Below the pieces are notes generated by a model. The model worked only from the letters and a program-made list of their open reading frames with translations, was not told where the DNA came from and ran no database searches. Position numbers and translations under genes: made by a program. Shown here in pieces: positions 25,759 through 34,684 of a DNA stretch of 64,000 bases. Source of the stretch: Streptomyces sp. HD (GTDB lineage: Bacteria > Actinomycetota > Actinomycetes > Streptomycetales > Streptomycetaceae); the NCBI RefSeq assembly GCF_028369295.1, contig NZ_JAQMYP010000025.1, forward strand, positions 1-64,000, written 5' to 3'. The first letter of the stretch is position 1, and each line of letters opens with the position of its first letter.

Positions 25759-25986
25759 TCAAGCGCGCCGGGCGCGGCGGATCAGGCGGGACACCGGGAA
25801 GTACAGAACGGTGATGACCGCCCAGGCCGCCAGGAACTCGACCGCGAGGCGCTTGTCGCCCTCGCTCCAGAGGAGGGCGGTCACCCCCGGACCGCCGACC
25901 CACCACACGAGCAGGAAGAGGAGCAGGACGCATCCGACGGCCCCCTCGACCAGTTCGCCGAGGACCTGCTGGAGCCAGTCCCGCAT
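25759..25986 (-). CDS. Small membrane protein
   Basis: 75 residues with two membrane segments (VGCVLLLFLLVWWVGGPGVT and FLAAWAVITVLYFPVS) and a basic C-terminus (RLIRRARRA). It converges on the third secreted paralogue. No family recognised; codon use is normal. Confidence 0.65.
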   Translation of the reverse strand: MRDWLQQVLGELVEGAVGCVLLLFLLVWWVGGPGVTALLWSEGDKRLAVEFLAAWAVITVLYFPVSRLIRRARRA

Positions 25987-26075
25987 GGTTCGTCACTCCC
26001 GTTGCAGCTGAGACGTCTACATGATCAACCGCCTCAGCTTAAGAACTCCTCACCGACCGATGCGAGGCACCCCGG

Positions 26076-28475
26076 CTACGCCGGGAACCGGCGATCGATC
26101 CACCGCCACGTGACCTCCAGGACGACCGCCGCCCCCACCGAGATCCCCACCGCGATCCACGGCATCGTCATCCCCACCAGCCGCAGCGCGAAGAACTCCT
26201 GGAGCCAGGGCACGACCAGCACCACCAGGAACCCGAGGCCCATCGCGGTCACCAGCGCCACACGCCACCACGTGTACGGGCGGGCGATGATCGCCAGCAC
26301 CCACATCGAGATCAGGAACAGCGTCAGCGTCGCGACGCTCGTCTCCGCGTCCAACGCGCCCTCGCCCGTGTAGTAGTGACGGGCGATCAGATATGTCCCG
26401 AAGGTCGCGACCGCGGCCACCAGCCCGCCCGGGATCGCGTACCGCATGACCCGCCGTACGAAATGGGGTTTCGCGCGTTCCTTGTTGGGCGCGAGGGCCA
26501 GGAAGAAGGCCGGTACGCCGATGGTCAGGGTGGACAGGAGGGTCAGGTGGCGGGGCAGGAAGGGGTACTCCACCTGCCAGCACACCACCAGCAGCGCGAG
26601 CAGCACCGAGTAGACCGTCTTGACCAGGAACAGCGTCGCCACGCGCGTGATGTTGCCGATGACCCTGCGGCCCTCGGCGACCACCGACGGCAGCGTCGCG
26701 AAGCTGTTGTTCAGCAGCACGATCTGCGCGACGGCCCGGGTCGCCTCCGACCCCGAGCCCATCGCCACCCCGATGTCGGCGTCCTTGAGGGCGAGGACGT
26801 CGTTCACGCCGTCGCCGGTCATCGCGACGGTGTGCCCGTGGGACTGGAGCGCGCCCACCATGTCCCGCTTCTGCTGCGGGGTGACCCGCCCGAACACCGT
26901 GCCGTCGTCCAGCGCCGTCGCCATCGCGCCCTCGTCGCGGGGCAGCTTGCGGGCGTCGACGGTCGTGCCGGTCAGCCCCAGCTGGTTCGCGACCGCGCCG
27001 ACCGACACCGCGTTGTCCCCGGAGATCACCTTGGCCCGGACGTTCTGCTCGGCGAAGTAGCGCAGGGTGTCGGCGGCGTCGGGCCGCAGCCGTTGTTCCA
27101 GTACGACGAGGGCGGCCGGCTCGGCTCCCTCGGCGACGGCGGGATCGTCCAGGTCACGGCGGGCGCGGGCGAGCAGCAGCACCCGCAGGCCCTGCTCGTT
27201 GAGGCGATCGGTTTCGGCCAGCGCCGGGTCCTCGGCGGGCAGGAGCACATCGGGGGCGCCCAGCAGCCAGGTGCCGGCCTCGCCGTTGCCCTCGCTGAAG
27301 GTGGCGCCGCTGTACTTGCGGGCGGAGGAGAAGGGCAGCGACTCGGTGCAGCGCCAGTCCTCGGCGTCGTCCGGGTAGGCGTCGATGACGGCCTGGAGGG
27401 AGGCGTTCGGGCGGGGGTCGGAATCACCGAGGGCGCCGAGCACCTTCCGTACGTACTCCTCGTCGCTGCCGCCCAGGGGCCGCAGCTCGGTGACGTCCAT
27501 GCCGCCCTCGGTGAGCGTGCCGGTCTTGTCCAGGCAGACCGTGTCGACGCGGGCGAGGCCCTCGATGGCGGGGAGTTCCTGCACCAGGCACTGCTTGCGG
27601 CCGAGCCGGATGACGCCGATCGCGAAGGCGACGGAGGTGAGGAGCACCAGCCCTTCCGGGACCATGGGCACGATGCCGCCGACGGTGCGGGCGATGGAGT
27701 CGTCCAGGTCCTTGTTCTTCACGAACAGCTGGGTGACGATCAGGCCGATCGCGGCCGGGATCATCATCCACGTCACGTACTTGAGGATGGTGGAGATGCC
27801 GGAGCGCAGCTCGGAGTGGACGAGGGTGAAGCGGGACGCCTCCTCGGCGAGCTGCACGGCGTAGGCCTCGCGGCCGACCTTGGTGGCCTGGAAGGCGCCG
27901 CCGCCGGCGACCACGAAGCTGCCGGACAGCACCTGGTCGCCGGGCCGTTTGACGACGGGATCGGCCTCGCCGGTGAGCAGCGACTCGTCGATCTCCAGCC
28001 CGTCGGCCTCGACGCACACGCCGTCCACGACGGCCTTGTCGCCCGGCCCGATCTCTATCAGGTCGTCCAGCACGATCTCGGACGTACTGACCTCGCCGGT
28101 GACCCCGTCCCGCCGTACCGTGGGCCGCGCCTCGCCGATCACCGCGAGCGAGTCGAGGGTCTTCTTCGCCCGCCACTCCTGGATGATGCCGATGCCGGTG
28201 TTGGCGATGATCACGAAGCCGAACAGGCTGTCCTGGATCGGCGCGACGAACAGCATGACCAGCCAGAGCACGCCGATGATCGCGTTGAACCGGGTGAAGA
28301 CGTTGGCGCGGACGATGCCGGCCATCGACCGGCTGCTGCGCACCGGTACGTCGTTGACCTGCCCCCGCGAGACCCGCTCGGCCACCTCGGCCGCGGTGAG
28401 CCCGCCCTTCGCCACCGGGACGGGCACGGGATGCGCAGAGCTGTCCACTTCGGCGCCCGCGTCGGTATGCGTCAT
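26076..28475 (-). CDS. P-type cation-translocating ATPase, CtpE-like
   Basis: 799 residues. An actuator domain contains DESLLTGEADPV, the phosphorylation motif is CLDKTGTLTEG (Asp ~317), and the hinge is MTGDGVNDVLALKDADIGVAMG. There are about ten membrane segments, the fourth carrying VPEGLVLLTS. The PEGL form and the QCLVQELPAIEGLARVDTV run match mycobacterial CtpE, reported as a calcium uptake ATPase. No heavy-metal CxxC domain is present at the N-terminus, which argues against copper or zinc transport. Calcium specificity is inference. The gene stands alone between the small membrane protein and the DUF2530 gene. Confidence 0.88.
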   Translation of the reverse strand: MTHTDAGAEVDSSAHPVPVPVAKGGLTAAEVAERVSRGQVNDVPVRSSRSMAGIVRANVFTRFNAIIGVLWLVMLFVAPIQDSLFGFVIIANTGIGIIQEWRAKKTLDSLAVIGEARPTVRRDGVTGEVSTSEIVLDDLIEIGPGDKAVVDGVCVEADGLEIDESLLTGEADPVVKRPGDQVLSGSFVVAGGGAFQATKVGREAYAVQLAEEASRFTLVHSELRSGISTILKYVTWMMIPAAIGLIVTQLFVKNKDLDDSIARTVGGIVPMVPEGLVLLTSVAFAIGVIRLGRKQCLVQELPAIEGLARVDTVCLDKTGTLTEGGMDVTELRPLGGSDEEYVRKVLGALGDSDPRPNASLQAVIDAYPDDAEDWRCTESLPFSSARKYSGATFSEGNGEAGTWLLGAPDVLLPAEDPALAETDRLNEQGLRVLLLARARRDLDDPAVAEGAEPAALVVLEQRLRPDAADTLRYFAEQNVRAKVISGDNAVSVGAVANQLGLTGTTVDARKLPRDEGAMATALDDGTVFGRVTPQQKRDMVGALQSHGHTVAMTGDGVNDVLALKDADIGVAMGSGSEATRAVAQIVLLNNSFATLPSVVAEGRRVIGNITRVATLFLVKTVYSVLLALLVVCWQVEYPFLPRHLTLLSTLTIGVPAFFLALAPNKERAKPHFVRRVMRYAIPGGLVAAVATFGTYLIARHYYTGEGALDAETSVATLTLFLISMWVLAIIARPYTWWRVALVTAMGLGFLVVLVVPWLQEFFALRLVGMTMPWIAVGISVGAAVVLEVTWRWIDRRFPA

Positions 28476-28589
28476 GCATTCGACGGTACGTGCGGATTTA
28501 CGGCTTCACCCGTTGAGTGGGCGGAAGTTCCGACCTGGGTAGGACCGGTGTCGTGCCGTGGTCGTGCCCTGGTTGTAGGGCGCGGCACC

Positions 28590-28886
28590 TCAGGACGACT
28601 GCGGTTCGCCGGCCGTTTGCCGGGGCTCCTCGCCGGCGGCCGCGCGCTTGAGTGCGGCGTCGCGCCTGCGGACGTACCAGATGCCGATGAGTCCGAGACC
28701 GGCGCCGGCCAGGCAGGTCCACACCCACCAGGTGGCGTCGCGGTCGGCGAACCAGCCGTAGAAGGGCAGCTGTACGAGAAAGAGGACGAACCAGATGATC
28801 GTGCCGCCGACGATGGTCGCGACAACGGGCCCTTCCAGGGGCTCCGGCGCCTCGTGCTTGGGGGATCCCGAAAAGAATGCGGCCAT
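28590..28886 (-). CDS. DUF2530 membrane protein
   Basis: 98 residues from ATG at 28886. Two membrane segments (GGTIIWFVLFLVQLPFYG and WVWTCLAGAGLGLIGIWYV) are followed by RRRDAALKRAA, matching DUF2530. The family lies next to purine permease and MarR genes in many actinobacteria, as here. Function unknown. Confidence 0.85.
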   Translation of the reverse strand: MAAFFSGSPKHEAPEPLEGPVVATIVGGTIIWFVLFLVQLPFYGWFADRDATWWVWTCLAGAGLGLIGIWYVRRRDAALKRAAAGEEPRQTAGEPQSS

Positions 28887-29013
28887 GGGGGACAGCTTAC
28901 GAGGCGAACGGATCCAAGCGGATCTACGCGCGGAGATAGCCGTAGGCGGCTTTATATGTTCATACTGAAACGGTTTATGCCTGACCACTTCTCTTCGTAG
29001 GAACAACCAAAAC

Positions 29014-30465
29014 ATGTCCACCTCGGCTCCTGCCAAGGCCCCCACCCCTGAACAGCCGGGAGCCGGGCCCGCGAGCGGCGCACTCGACCGCTTCTTCAAG
29101 ATCTCCGAACGCGGCAGCACCCTGTCCCGCGAAATCCGCGGCGGTTTCGCCACTTTCTTCGCGATGGCGTACATCATCGTGCTGAACCCGATCATCCTCG
29201 GCAGCGCGAAGGACATGTACGGCCATCAGCTGGACAACGGACAGCTGGTCACCGCGACGGCGGTGACGGCGGCGTTCACCACGCTGCTGATGGGCGTCAT
29301 CGGCAACGTACCGATCGCGCTCGCCGCCGGTCTCGGCGTGAACTCGGTCGTCGCCCTCCAGCTGGCACCCCGCATGTCCTGGCCGGACGCCATGGGCATG
29401 GTGGTCCTGGCCGGCTTCGTGGTGATGCTGCTCGTCGCCACCGGACTGCGTGAGCGCGTCATGAACGCCGTGCCCTACAGCCTGCGCAAGGCCATCTCCA
29501 TCGGTATCGGCCTGTTCATCATGCTGATCGGCCTCGTCGACTCCGGCTTCGTCTCCCGCATCCCCGACGCCGCCCACACCACGGTCCCGCTCCAGCTCGG
29601 CGCCGACGGTCACCTCAACGGCTGGCCGGTGCTCGTCTTCATCCTCGGCGCGCTGCTGACCCTCGCGCTGATCGTGCGCAAGGTCCCCGGCGCGATCCTC
29701 ATCTCGATCGTCGCGATGACCGTGCTCTCCGTCGTCATCGAGGCCGTCGCGAACGTGCCGTCCTGGGGGCTGACGACCCCGAAGTGGCCCGGCAACCCCT
29801 TCGACAGCCCGGACTTCGGCCTGATCGGGCAGTTCAGCCTGTTCGGCGGCTTCGACAAGGTCGGCGCGCTGACCGGCACTCTCTTCGTCTTCACGGTCCT
29901 CCTCTCCTGCTTCTTCGACGCCATGGGCACGATCATGGGCGTCAGCGACGAGGCGAAGCTGACCGACGCCCAGGGGCAGATGCCGGGCATCAACAAGGTC
30001 CTGTTCGTGGACGGCTTCGCGGTCGCCACGGGCGGTGCCAGCTCCTCCTCGGCCACCACCGCCTTCGTGGAGTCCACGGCAGGCGTCGGCGAGGGCGCCC
30101 GCACGGGCTTCGCGAACGTCGTCACTGGCGCCCTCTTCGGTGTCGCGCTGTTCCTGACGCCGGTCGCCACCATGGTCCCGTCGCAGGCGGCCACCCCGGC
30201 GCTGCTCGCGGTCGGCTTCCTGATCCTCGCGAACTCCGTCAAGGAGATCGACTGGGCGGACTACACGGTCGCGATCCCGGCCTTCGTGACGATGGTGATG
30301 ATGCCGTTCACCTACTCGATCACCAACGGCATCGGCATGGGCTTCATCACCTTCGCGGTGCTGCGCCTGGCTGCCGGGCGGGGCAGGGAGGTGCCGGTGG
30401 CGATGTACGTCGTCTCCGCCGTCTTCACCTTCTACTACCTGATGCCGGCGCTGGGACTCACATAA
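29014..30465 (+). CDS. NCS2 family purine permease (AzgA/PbuG type)
   Basis: 483 residues, twelve or more membrane segments. GGFATFFAMAYIIVLNP near the N-terminus, NVPIALAAGLGVNSVVA and FFDAMGTIMGVSDEAKL are hallmark stretches of the AzgA-like NCS2 proton symporters that import adenine, guanine or hypoxanthine. The second half contains GGASSSSATTAFVESTAGV, the conserved motif lining the substrate site. It is divergent from the DUF2530 gene. Exact purine preference cannot be told. Confidence 0.9.
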   Translation: MSTSAPAKAPTPEQPGAGPASGALDRFFKISERGSTLSREIRGGFATFFAMAYIIVLNPIILGSAKDMYGHQLDNGQLVTATAVTAAFTTLLMGVIGNVPIALAAGLGVNSVVALQLAPRMSWPDAMGMVVLAGFVVMLLVATGLRERVMNAVPYSLRKAISIGIGLFIMLIGLVDSGFVSRIPDAAHTTVPLQLGADGHLNGWPVLVFILGALLTLALIVRKVPGAILISIVAMTVLSVVIEAVANVPSWGLTTPKWPGNPFDSPDFGLIGQFSLFGGFDKVGALTGTLFVFTVLLSCFFDAMGTIMGVSDEAKLTDAQGQMPGINKVLFVDGFAVATGGASSSSATTAFVESTAGVGEGARTGFANVVTGALFGVALFLTPVATMVPSQAATPALLAVGFLILANSVKEIDWADYTVAIPAFVTMVMMPFTYSITNGIGMGFITFAVLRLAAGRGREVPVAMYVVSAVFTFYYLMPALGLT

Positions 30466-30484
30466 GGCGGCCACGCAAGACCGC

Positions 30485-30667
30485 TCACGTAAGGCCGTAG
30501 AACTTCTCGGTCTCGTCGACGGCGGTCTGGAACCGCTCGTCGAAGTCATCGCGGATGAGCGTCCGGACGACATAGTCCTGGACGCTCATTCCTCTTTTCG
30601 CCGCATGCTCCTTGAGTCGTTCGAGCAGCTCATGGTCTATCCGCAGGCTGAGCACGCTGGTCCCCAT
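30485..30667 (-). CDS. Ribbon-helix-helix (CopG-like) protein
   Basis: 60 residues from ATG at 30667; an in-frame GTG two codons upstream is the alternative. VLSLRIDHELLERLKEHAAKRG is an RHH strand-helix, followed by MSVQDYVVRTLIRDD, so it should dimerise and bind DNA like an antitoxin. No toxin gene is adjacent; the neighbours are a permease and a MarR gene. It may be a solitary regulator or a relic of a toxin-antitoxin pair. Confidence 0.7.
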   Translation of the reverse strand: MGTSVLSLRIDHELLERLKEHAAKRGMSVQDYVVRTLIRDDFDERFQTAVDETEKFYGLT

Positions 30668-30752
30668 GGACACGAGGGTTGCCGCACGTGACGGTGCGGT
30701 GGGTCACGTTCCGCCACCGGATCACCCAGATGAGTGATAGTGCGCCGAGTGG

Positions 30753-30784
30753 TCTTTAGTCAGGGTAATGAGTTACGCTAAAGA
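30753..30784. promoter_or_regulatory. Candidate MarR operator
   Basis: Perfect 7-bp inverted repeat TCTTTAG ... CTAAAGA with an 18-bp spacer, ending 2 bp before the MarR start codon. A smaller repeat, GTAA-TGAG-TTAC, lies inside (30765-30776). The position fits autorepression of the MarR/MFS operon. Confidence 0.6.
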
Positions 30785-30786
30785 AC

Positions 30787-31224
30787 ATGTCGGACCTTAC
30801 CCATGGCGACGACGCTGCCGCCGTGAACTCCCTGCGCTCCGCAGTGATGCGACTGTCGCGTCGGCTCAAGCACCAGCGGGTCGACGAGTCGCTGAGCCCC
30901 ACCGAGATGTCGGTGCTGGGCACCCTCTCCCTCTGCGGCAAGGCCACCCCCGGTGAGCTCGCCCGCAAGGAGCACGTCCAGCCGCCGTCGATGACCCGCA
31001 TCGTGGCCCTGCTGGAGGCCAAGGGACTGGTCCGACTGGAGCCGCACCCCGAGGACCGGCGCCAGAAGGTCGTCACGAAGACCGAGCAGGCCGAGGCGAT
31101 GCTCGAAGAGAGCCGCCGCAAGCGCAACGCCTTCCTGGCCACCCTGGTCGAGGCCCTCGACGAGGACGAGTGGGCGAAACTGCGCGCCGCCGCCCCCGTG
31201 CTGGAGAAGCTCGCACATCTGTAA
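30787..31224 (+). CDS. MarR family transcriptional regulator
   Basis: 145 residues. The winged helix is visible: LSPTEMSVLGTLSLCGKATPGELARKE, then the recognition helix PPSMTRIVALLEAKGLV and the wing RLEPHPEDRRQKVV. MarR dimers typically repress a neighbouring efflux gene until a ligand binds; the MFS gene begins 31 bp downstream. Very little leader lies between the inverted repeat and the start. Confidence 0.92.
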   Translation: MSDLTHGDDAAAVNSLRSAVMRLSRRLKHQRVDESLSPTEMSVLGTLSLCGKATPGELARKEHVQPPSMTRIVALLEAKGLVRLEPHPEDRRQKVVTKTEQAEAMLEESRRKRNAFLATLVEALDEDEWAKLRAAAPVLEKLAHL

Positions 31225-31255
31225 GCAGCAGTCGGCCGCAAGGAGGCGAACACCT

Positions 31256-32644
31256 TTGAGTTCGGGACCCGGAGCAGACTCCGCCCCCGCACCAGACCCC
31301 GACGACTCCATATCCGCCCGCAAGACCGCCAGTCCCCTCGACACCGCCAAGCCCCGCAGGTCCTCGATGTTCAGCTCGCTGAAGGTCAGGAACTACCGCC
31401 TCTTCTTCCTCGGCCAGGTCGTCTCCAACACCGGCACCTGGATGCAGCGCATCGCCCAGGACTGGCTGGTGCTCAGCCTCACCGGCTCCGCCACCGCCGT
31501 CGGCATCACGACGGCCCTGCAGTTCCTGCCGATGCTGCTCCTCGGCCTCTACGGCGGCGTCCTCGTGGACCGGCTGCCCAAGCGCCGTACGCTGCTCGTG
31601 ACGCAGACCTCGATGGCGGTCACCGGTATCGCGCTCGCCGTCCTCACCCTCACCGGGCACGTCCAGGTCTGGCACGTCTACCTGGCCGCCTTCGCCGTCG
31701 GCCTCGCCACCGTCGTCGACAACCCGGCCCGCCAGTCCTTCGTCTCCGAGATGGTCGGCCCGGACCAGCTGCAGAACGCCGTCAGCCTGAACTCGGCGAA
31801 CTTCCAGTCGGCCCGGCTGGTCGGCCCCGCCGTCGCCGGCCTGATGATCACCGGTGTCGGCACCGGCTGGGCGTTCCTCGCCAACGGCCTGTCCTTCGTC
31901 GCGCCCATCACCGGACTGCTGCTGATGCGGGCGCGCGAGCTGTACGCCGTCGAGCGGGCCCCGCGCGGCAAGGGCCAGCTGCGGGAGGGACTGCGCTATG
32001 TCGCGGGGCGCCAGGAGCTGATCTGGCCCATCGTCCTCGCCGGGTTCGTCAGCACCTTCGGCTTCAACTTCCCCGTCTATCTGTCCGCCTTCGCCGACGA
32101 CGTCTTCCACGCGGGCGCGGGTTCCTACAGCCTCTTCAACACGCTGATGGCGGTCGGCTCCCTGACGGGCGCGCTGCTCGCGGCCCGGCGCGGTACGGCC
32201 CGGATGCGGGTGCTGATCGCGGGGGCGGTGGCCTTCGGCACGATGGAGATCGTGGCGGCCCTCGCGCCCTCCCTCTGGCTGTTCGCCCTGCTCATGGTCC
32301 CGATCGGCATCTTCGGCATGACGGTCAACGTCACCGCCAACAGCAGCATCCAGATGGCCACCGACCCGGTCATGCGGGGCCGTGTGATGGCCCTCTACAT
32401 GATGGTCTTCATGGGCGGCGCACCGCTGGGCGCGCCGATCGCCGGCTGGATCACGGACGCGTACGGCGTCCGGGCGGGCCTGGCGGCGGGCGGTGCCGTC
32501 ACCGCCGCCGCGGCCCTCACCATCGCCCTGGTCCTGGCCCGCGTCGGCGGACTGCGGCTGTCGGTCGGCTGGCATCACGGCCATCCGCAGGTGCGGTTCG
32601 TGCCCCGGCAACGGCAGGAGGAGCACTTGGCGACGGCGGCCTGA
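31256..32644 (+). CDS. MFS exporter co-transcribed with MarR
   Basis: 462 residues. The TTG start at 31256 is supported by AAGGAGG at 31240-31246. About twelve membrane segments follow a polar leader; VRNYRLFFLGQVVSNTGTWM and RIAQDWLVLSLTGSATAVG are typical of the DHA3/enterobactin-exporter-like MFS branch, and GGVLVDRLPKRRTLL is the loop 2-3 motif. With the MarR gene it forms a likely drug- or metabolite-responsive efflux operon. Substrate unknown. Confidence 0.9.
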   Translation: MSSGPGADSAPAPDPDDSISARKTASPLDTAKPRRSSMFSSLKVRNYRLFFLGQVVSNTGTWMQRIAQDWLVLSLTGSATAVGITTALQFLPMLLLGLYGGVLVDRLPKRRTLLVTQTSMAVTGIALAVLTLTGHVQVWHVYLAAFAVGLATVVDNPARQSFVSEMVGPDQLQNAVSLNSANFQSARLVGPAVAGLMITGVGTGWAFLANGLSFVAPITGLLLMRARELYAVERAPRGKGQLREGLRYVAGRQELIWPIVLAGFVSTFGFNFPVYLSAFADDVFHAGAGSYSLFNTLMAVGSLTGALLAARRGTARMRVLIAGAVAFGTMEIVAALAPSLWLFALLMVPIGIFGMTVNVTANSSIQMATDPVMRGRVMALYMMVFMGGAPLGAPIAGWITDAYGVRAGLAAGGAVTAAAALTIALVLARVGGLRLSVGWHHGHPQVRFVPRQRQEEHLATAA

Positions 32645-32662
32645 GCGCACGCCGTCGCCGAC

Positions 32663-32688
32663 GGCCCGGAGGTCAGACCCTCCGGGCC
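32663..32688. terminator. Bidirectional hairpin overlapping a stop codon
   Basis: Ten-bp arms GGCCCGGAGG and CCTCCGGGCC around six bases. It lies between the convergent MFS and GNAT genes and includes the last codons of the GNAT gene. Confidence 0.65.
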
Positions 32689-33203
32689 AGCACCTGCCCC
32701 GGCCAGTCCTCCGAACCCGTGTAGGTCTCGGTGCGGACGAAGCCGTTGCCCTCGTAGTAGCGGACGAGCTTGCCGTCGCCGCCCGCGTAGCAGTCCACCC
32801 GCAGCAGGGAGACGCCCGCCCGCCGGGTCACCTCTGCGGCGTGCGCCAGCAGGGCGCTGCCCGCGCCGTACCCCTTGAAGCGGCGGTCGGAGGCGAGCCA
32901 GTGGATGTAGCGCTCGGGCTCGCCGGGCGGCGGGAGGTGGGCCAGATAGGCGCCGGGCGAGTCGGTGAGGGTGAGGGTGGCGGCCGGTACGCCGTCGACC
33001 TCGGCGATGAAGGCTTCGCCCTCGTCCATGTAGCGGGTGACCGACTCCACCGTCCTCGGGCTCTGCGACAGCGGCTTCGTCCCCCACTGCCCGGTGCGCC
33101 CCTGCGCGACCAGCCACTCCACGCCGCTGTCGAGCATGCCGAGTATCACGGGGACGTCGTCGGGTCCGCCTTCTCTGATGGTGATCGTGCTCCGGGATTC
33201 CAT
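32673..33203 (-). CDS. GNAT N-acetyltransferase
   Basis: 176 residues. The GNAT fold is supported by IREGGPDDVPVILGML, the core WLASDRRFKGYGAGSALLAHA (acetyl-CoA loop R-R-F-K-G-Y-G) and LLRVDCYAGGDGKLVRYYEGNGF. Single gene between convergent MFS and the same-strand Uma2 gene; substrate unknown. Confidence 0.88.
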   Translation of the reverse strand: MESRSTITIREGGPDDVPVILGMLDSGVEWLVAQGRTGQWGTKPLSQSPRTVESVTRYMDEGEAFIAEVDGVPAATLTLTDSPGAYLAHLPPPGEPERYIHWLASDRRFKGYGAGSALLAHAAEVTRRAGVSLLRVDCYAGGDGKLVRYYEGNGFVRTETYTGSEDWPGQVLARRV

Positions 33204-33248
33204 GCCCCCATGATCTCCCGTTCGAGATCACCCCAGGGGGCGTCCGGG

Positions 33249-33836
33249 TCAGTCGCGGGAGAACTCGTCGGTCTTGAGGACCAGGCCGACGGCGGTCCCG
33301 GTCAGGTCGATGTCCTCGCCGAAGGAGAAGCTGACGTCGCTGTGGTACTTGCCGTCCTTTGGCAGGGTGTGCAGATGCCACTCGCCTGCGTACGGGTCCA
33401 CGATCAGGTACACCGGTACTTCGGCCGCGGCGTAGGTGTCCTTCTTCGACCCGTAGTCGTTGGCGGCCGTGTCCTTGGAGATGACCTCGGCCACGAATTC
33501 GACGTCCTGGTAGCGCCAGCGGCCCTTGCTGTCCTTCACGGACCGCTCGGCCATGGCCGCCAGGTCACAGGCGAAGCCGTTCAGATGCCCGGGGAAGTCG
33601 ATCCGCACGTCCGACGCCAAGCGCTTTTGCGAGTACTTGGCATCCAACTGCTTCGCGATGCCGAAGATGATCTCCCAATGGTTCTGCCGCTGCGGTGACA
33701 TGAAGATGTTCCCCCCGACGATCTCTACCTTCGTTCCCTCGGGGATGGGCATCTTCTCAACGCACTCGAACATGACGTCCAGAGTCAGCTCGCCGCACTC
33801 TTCGGCCATCTCGATCCTGTCGTCAAGGACGGTCAT
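33249..33836 (-). CDS. Uma2 family putative nuclease (intact copy)
   Basis: 195 residues from ATG at 33836. Uma2 motifs: KVEIVGGNIFMSPQRQNHW, then FACDLAAMA and VEFVAEVISKDTAANDYG (the Glu-Val-Ile-Ser strand of the PD-(D/E)XK-like core), and VPVYLIVDPYAGEWH. It has a decayed paralogue at 37712-38110, and the two share a 32-bp upstream element. Role unknown. Confidence 0.85.
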   Translation of the reverse strand: MTVLDDRIEMAEECGELTLDVMFECVEKMPIPEGTKVEIVGGNIFMSPQRQNHWEIIFGIAKQLDAKYSQKRLASDVRIDFPGHLNGFACDLAAMAERSVKDSKGRWRYQDVEFVAEVISKDTAANDYGSKKDTYAAAEVPVYLIVDPYAGEWHLHTLPKDGKYHSDVSFSFGEDIDLTGTAVGLVLKTDEFSRD

Positions 33837-33873
33837 CGTGGCGCTCCTCGCCGGCCGCCGCTCGGTCACGGTC

Positions 33874-33905
33874 AGCCGCGCAGTACAACGATACGCACGG
33901 TGACC
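33874..33905 (-). promoter_or_regulatory. Shared upstream element of Uma2 paralogues, copy A
   Basis: A 32-bp segment containing AGTACAACGATACGCAC, 38 bp upstream of the intact Uma2 start. It matches 38148-38179 at 30 of 32 positions. On the coding strand TATCGT could serve as a -10 box. Conservation beyond the coding region suggests a promoter or operator carried along by duplication. Confidence 0.5.
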
Positions 33906-33950
33906 GGGACACGGGTGGGCGTGCATGTGTTCGGCAGTGAGACTGGACGC

Positions 33951-34523
33951 ATGAGACTCTTCGCCGCCGTGCTGCCCCCCGAGGAAGTGGTCCAGGAACT
34001 CGCCCTGGAAGTGGCCGCGTTGCGGAAGCTCCCCGGCGCCGACGGTCTGCGCTGGACCGGCCGCCCCGGCTGGCACTTCACCCTCGCGTTCTACGGCGAG
34101 GTCGACGACGACCTCGTACCCGACCTGTCGGCCCGGCTGGAGCGCGCCGCGCACCGTACGCCGGCCTTCCGGCTGGGGCTCAGCGGCGGCGGTCAGTTCG
34201 GGCGTGGGCGCGCGCTCTGGGCGGGTGCGGAGGGGGACCTGGAGGCCCTTCGGCTGCTGGCGGACCGGAGTGAGGCGGCGGGCCGCAAGGCCGGGGTGGA
34301 CATGGGGGAGCACCGCAGGTACAAGCCCCATCTGACGGTGGCGAGGAGCCGGTCGGCGGTGGACGTACGGCCGTACGTCTCGGCTCTCGACGCGTTCACG
34401 AGCCGTATCTGGACGGTGGCCGAGCTCGTGCTGGTGCGCAGCAACCTGCCGAGGTCCGGGGTGGAGGGTGAGCAGCCCCGGTACGAGGCGGTCGGTCGCT
34501 GGCCGCTCGCAGCGGCCGGTTAG
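33951..34523 (+). CDS. thpR: RNA 2',3'-cyclic phosphodiesterase
   Basis: 190 residues from ATG at 33951. The two HxTx motifs of the 2H phosphoesterase family are present: HFTL near residue 43 and HLTV near residue 126, in the sequences GWHFTLAFYGEV and YKPHLTVARS. ThpR-type enzymes open 2',3'-cyclic phosphates on RNA ends. Divergent from the Uma2 gene, single-gene unit apart from the tiny downstream ORF. Confidence 0.9.
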   Translation: MRLFAAVLPPEEVVQELALEVAALRKLPGADGLRWTGRPGWHFTLAFYGEVDDDLVPDLSARLERAAHRTPAFRLGLSGGGQFGRGRALWAGAEGDLEALRLLADRSEAAGRKAGVDMGEHRRYKPHLTVARSRSAVDVRPYVSALDAFTSRIWTVAELVLVRSNLPRSGVEGEQPRYEAVGRWPLAAAG

Positions 34524-34533
34524 GCTCGGTTCC

Positions 34534-34623
34534 GTGGACCCGAAAACCCGTAACCGGATCATGGCCGGTGCACTCGTGCTGATGTTCGTCTTCGTGGGAC
34601 TGGCGGCGGCCCTCGGCAAGTGA
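34534..34623 (+). CDS. Predicted 29-residue single-helix membrane protein
   Basis: GTG at 34534 to TGA at 34621-34623. The protein has a polar basic start (DPKTRNR) and one hydrophobic helix IMAGALVLMFVFVGLAAALG ending in Lys. It lies 10 bp after thpR and has the high third-position GC of real genes. The start has no strong ribosome site. Too short for a family call; reported because composition and membrane pattern are gene-like. Confidence 0.55.
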   Translation: MDPKTRNRIMAGALVLMFVFVGLAAALGK

Positions 34624-34684
34624 CCGAGCGCCACCGCCGCGCCCGCACGAACCCCGTAACGACGCGACCCGGACCGGCGAACCC

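Noticed and set aside
30485..30667. Complete toxin-antitoxin system
   Set aside because: Only the ribbon-helix-helix protein is present; neither flank encodes a small toxin.
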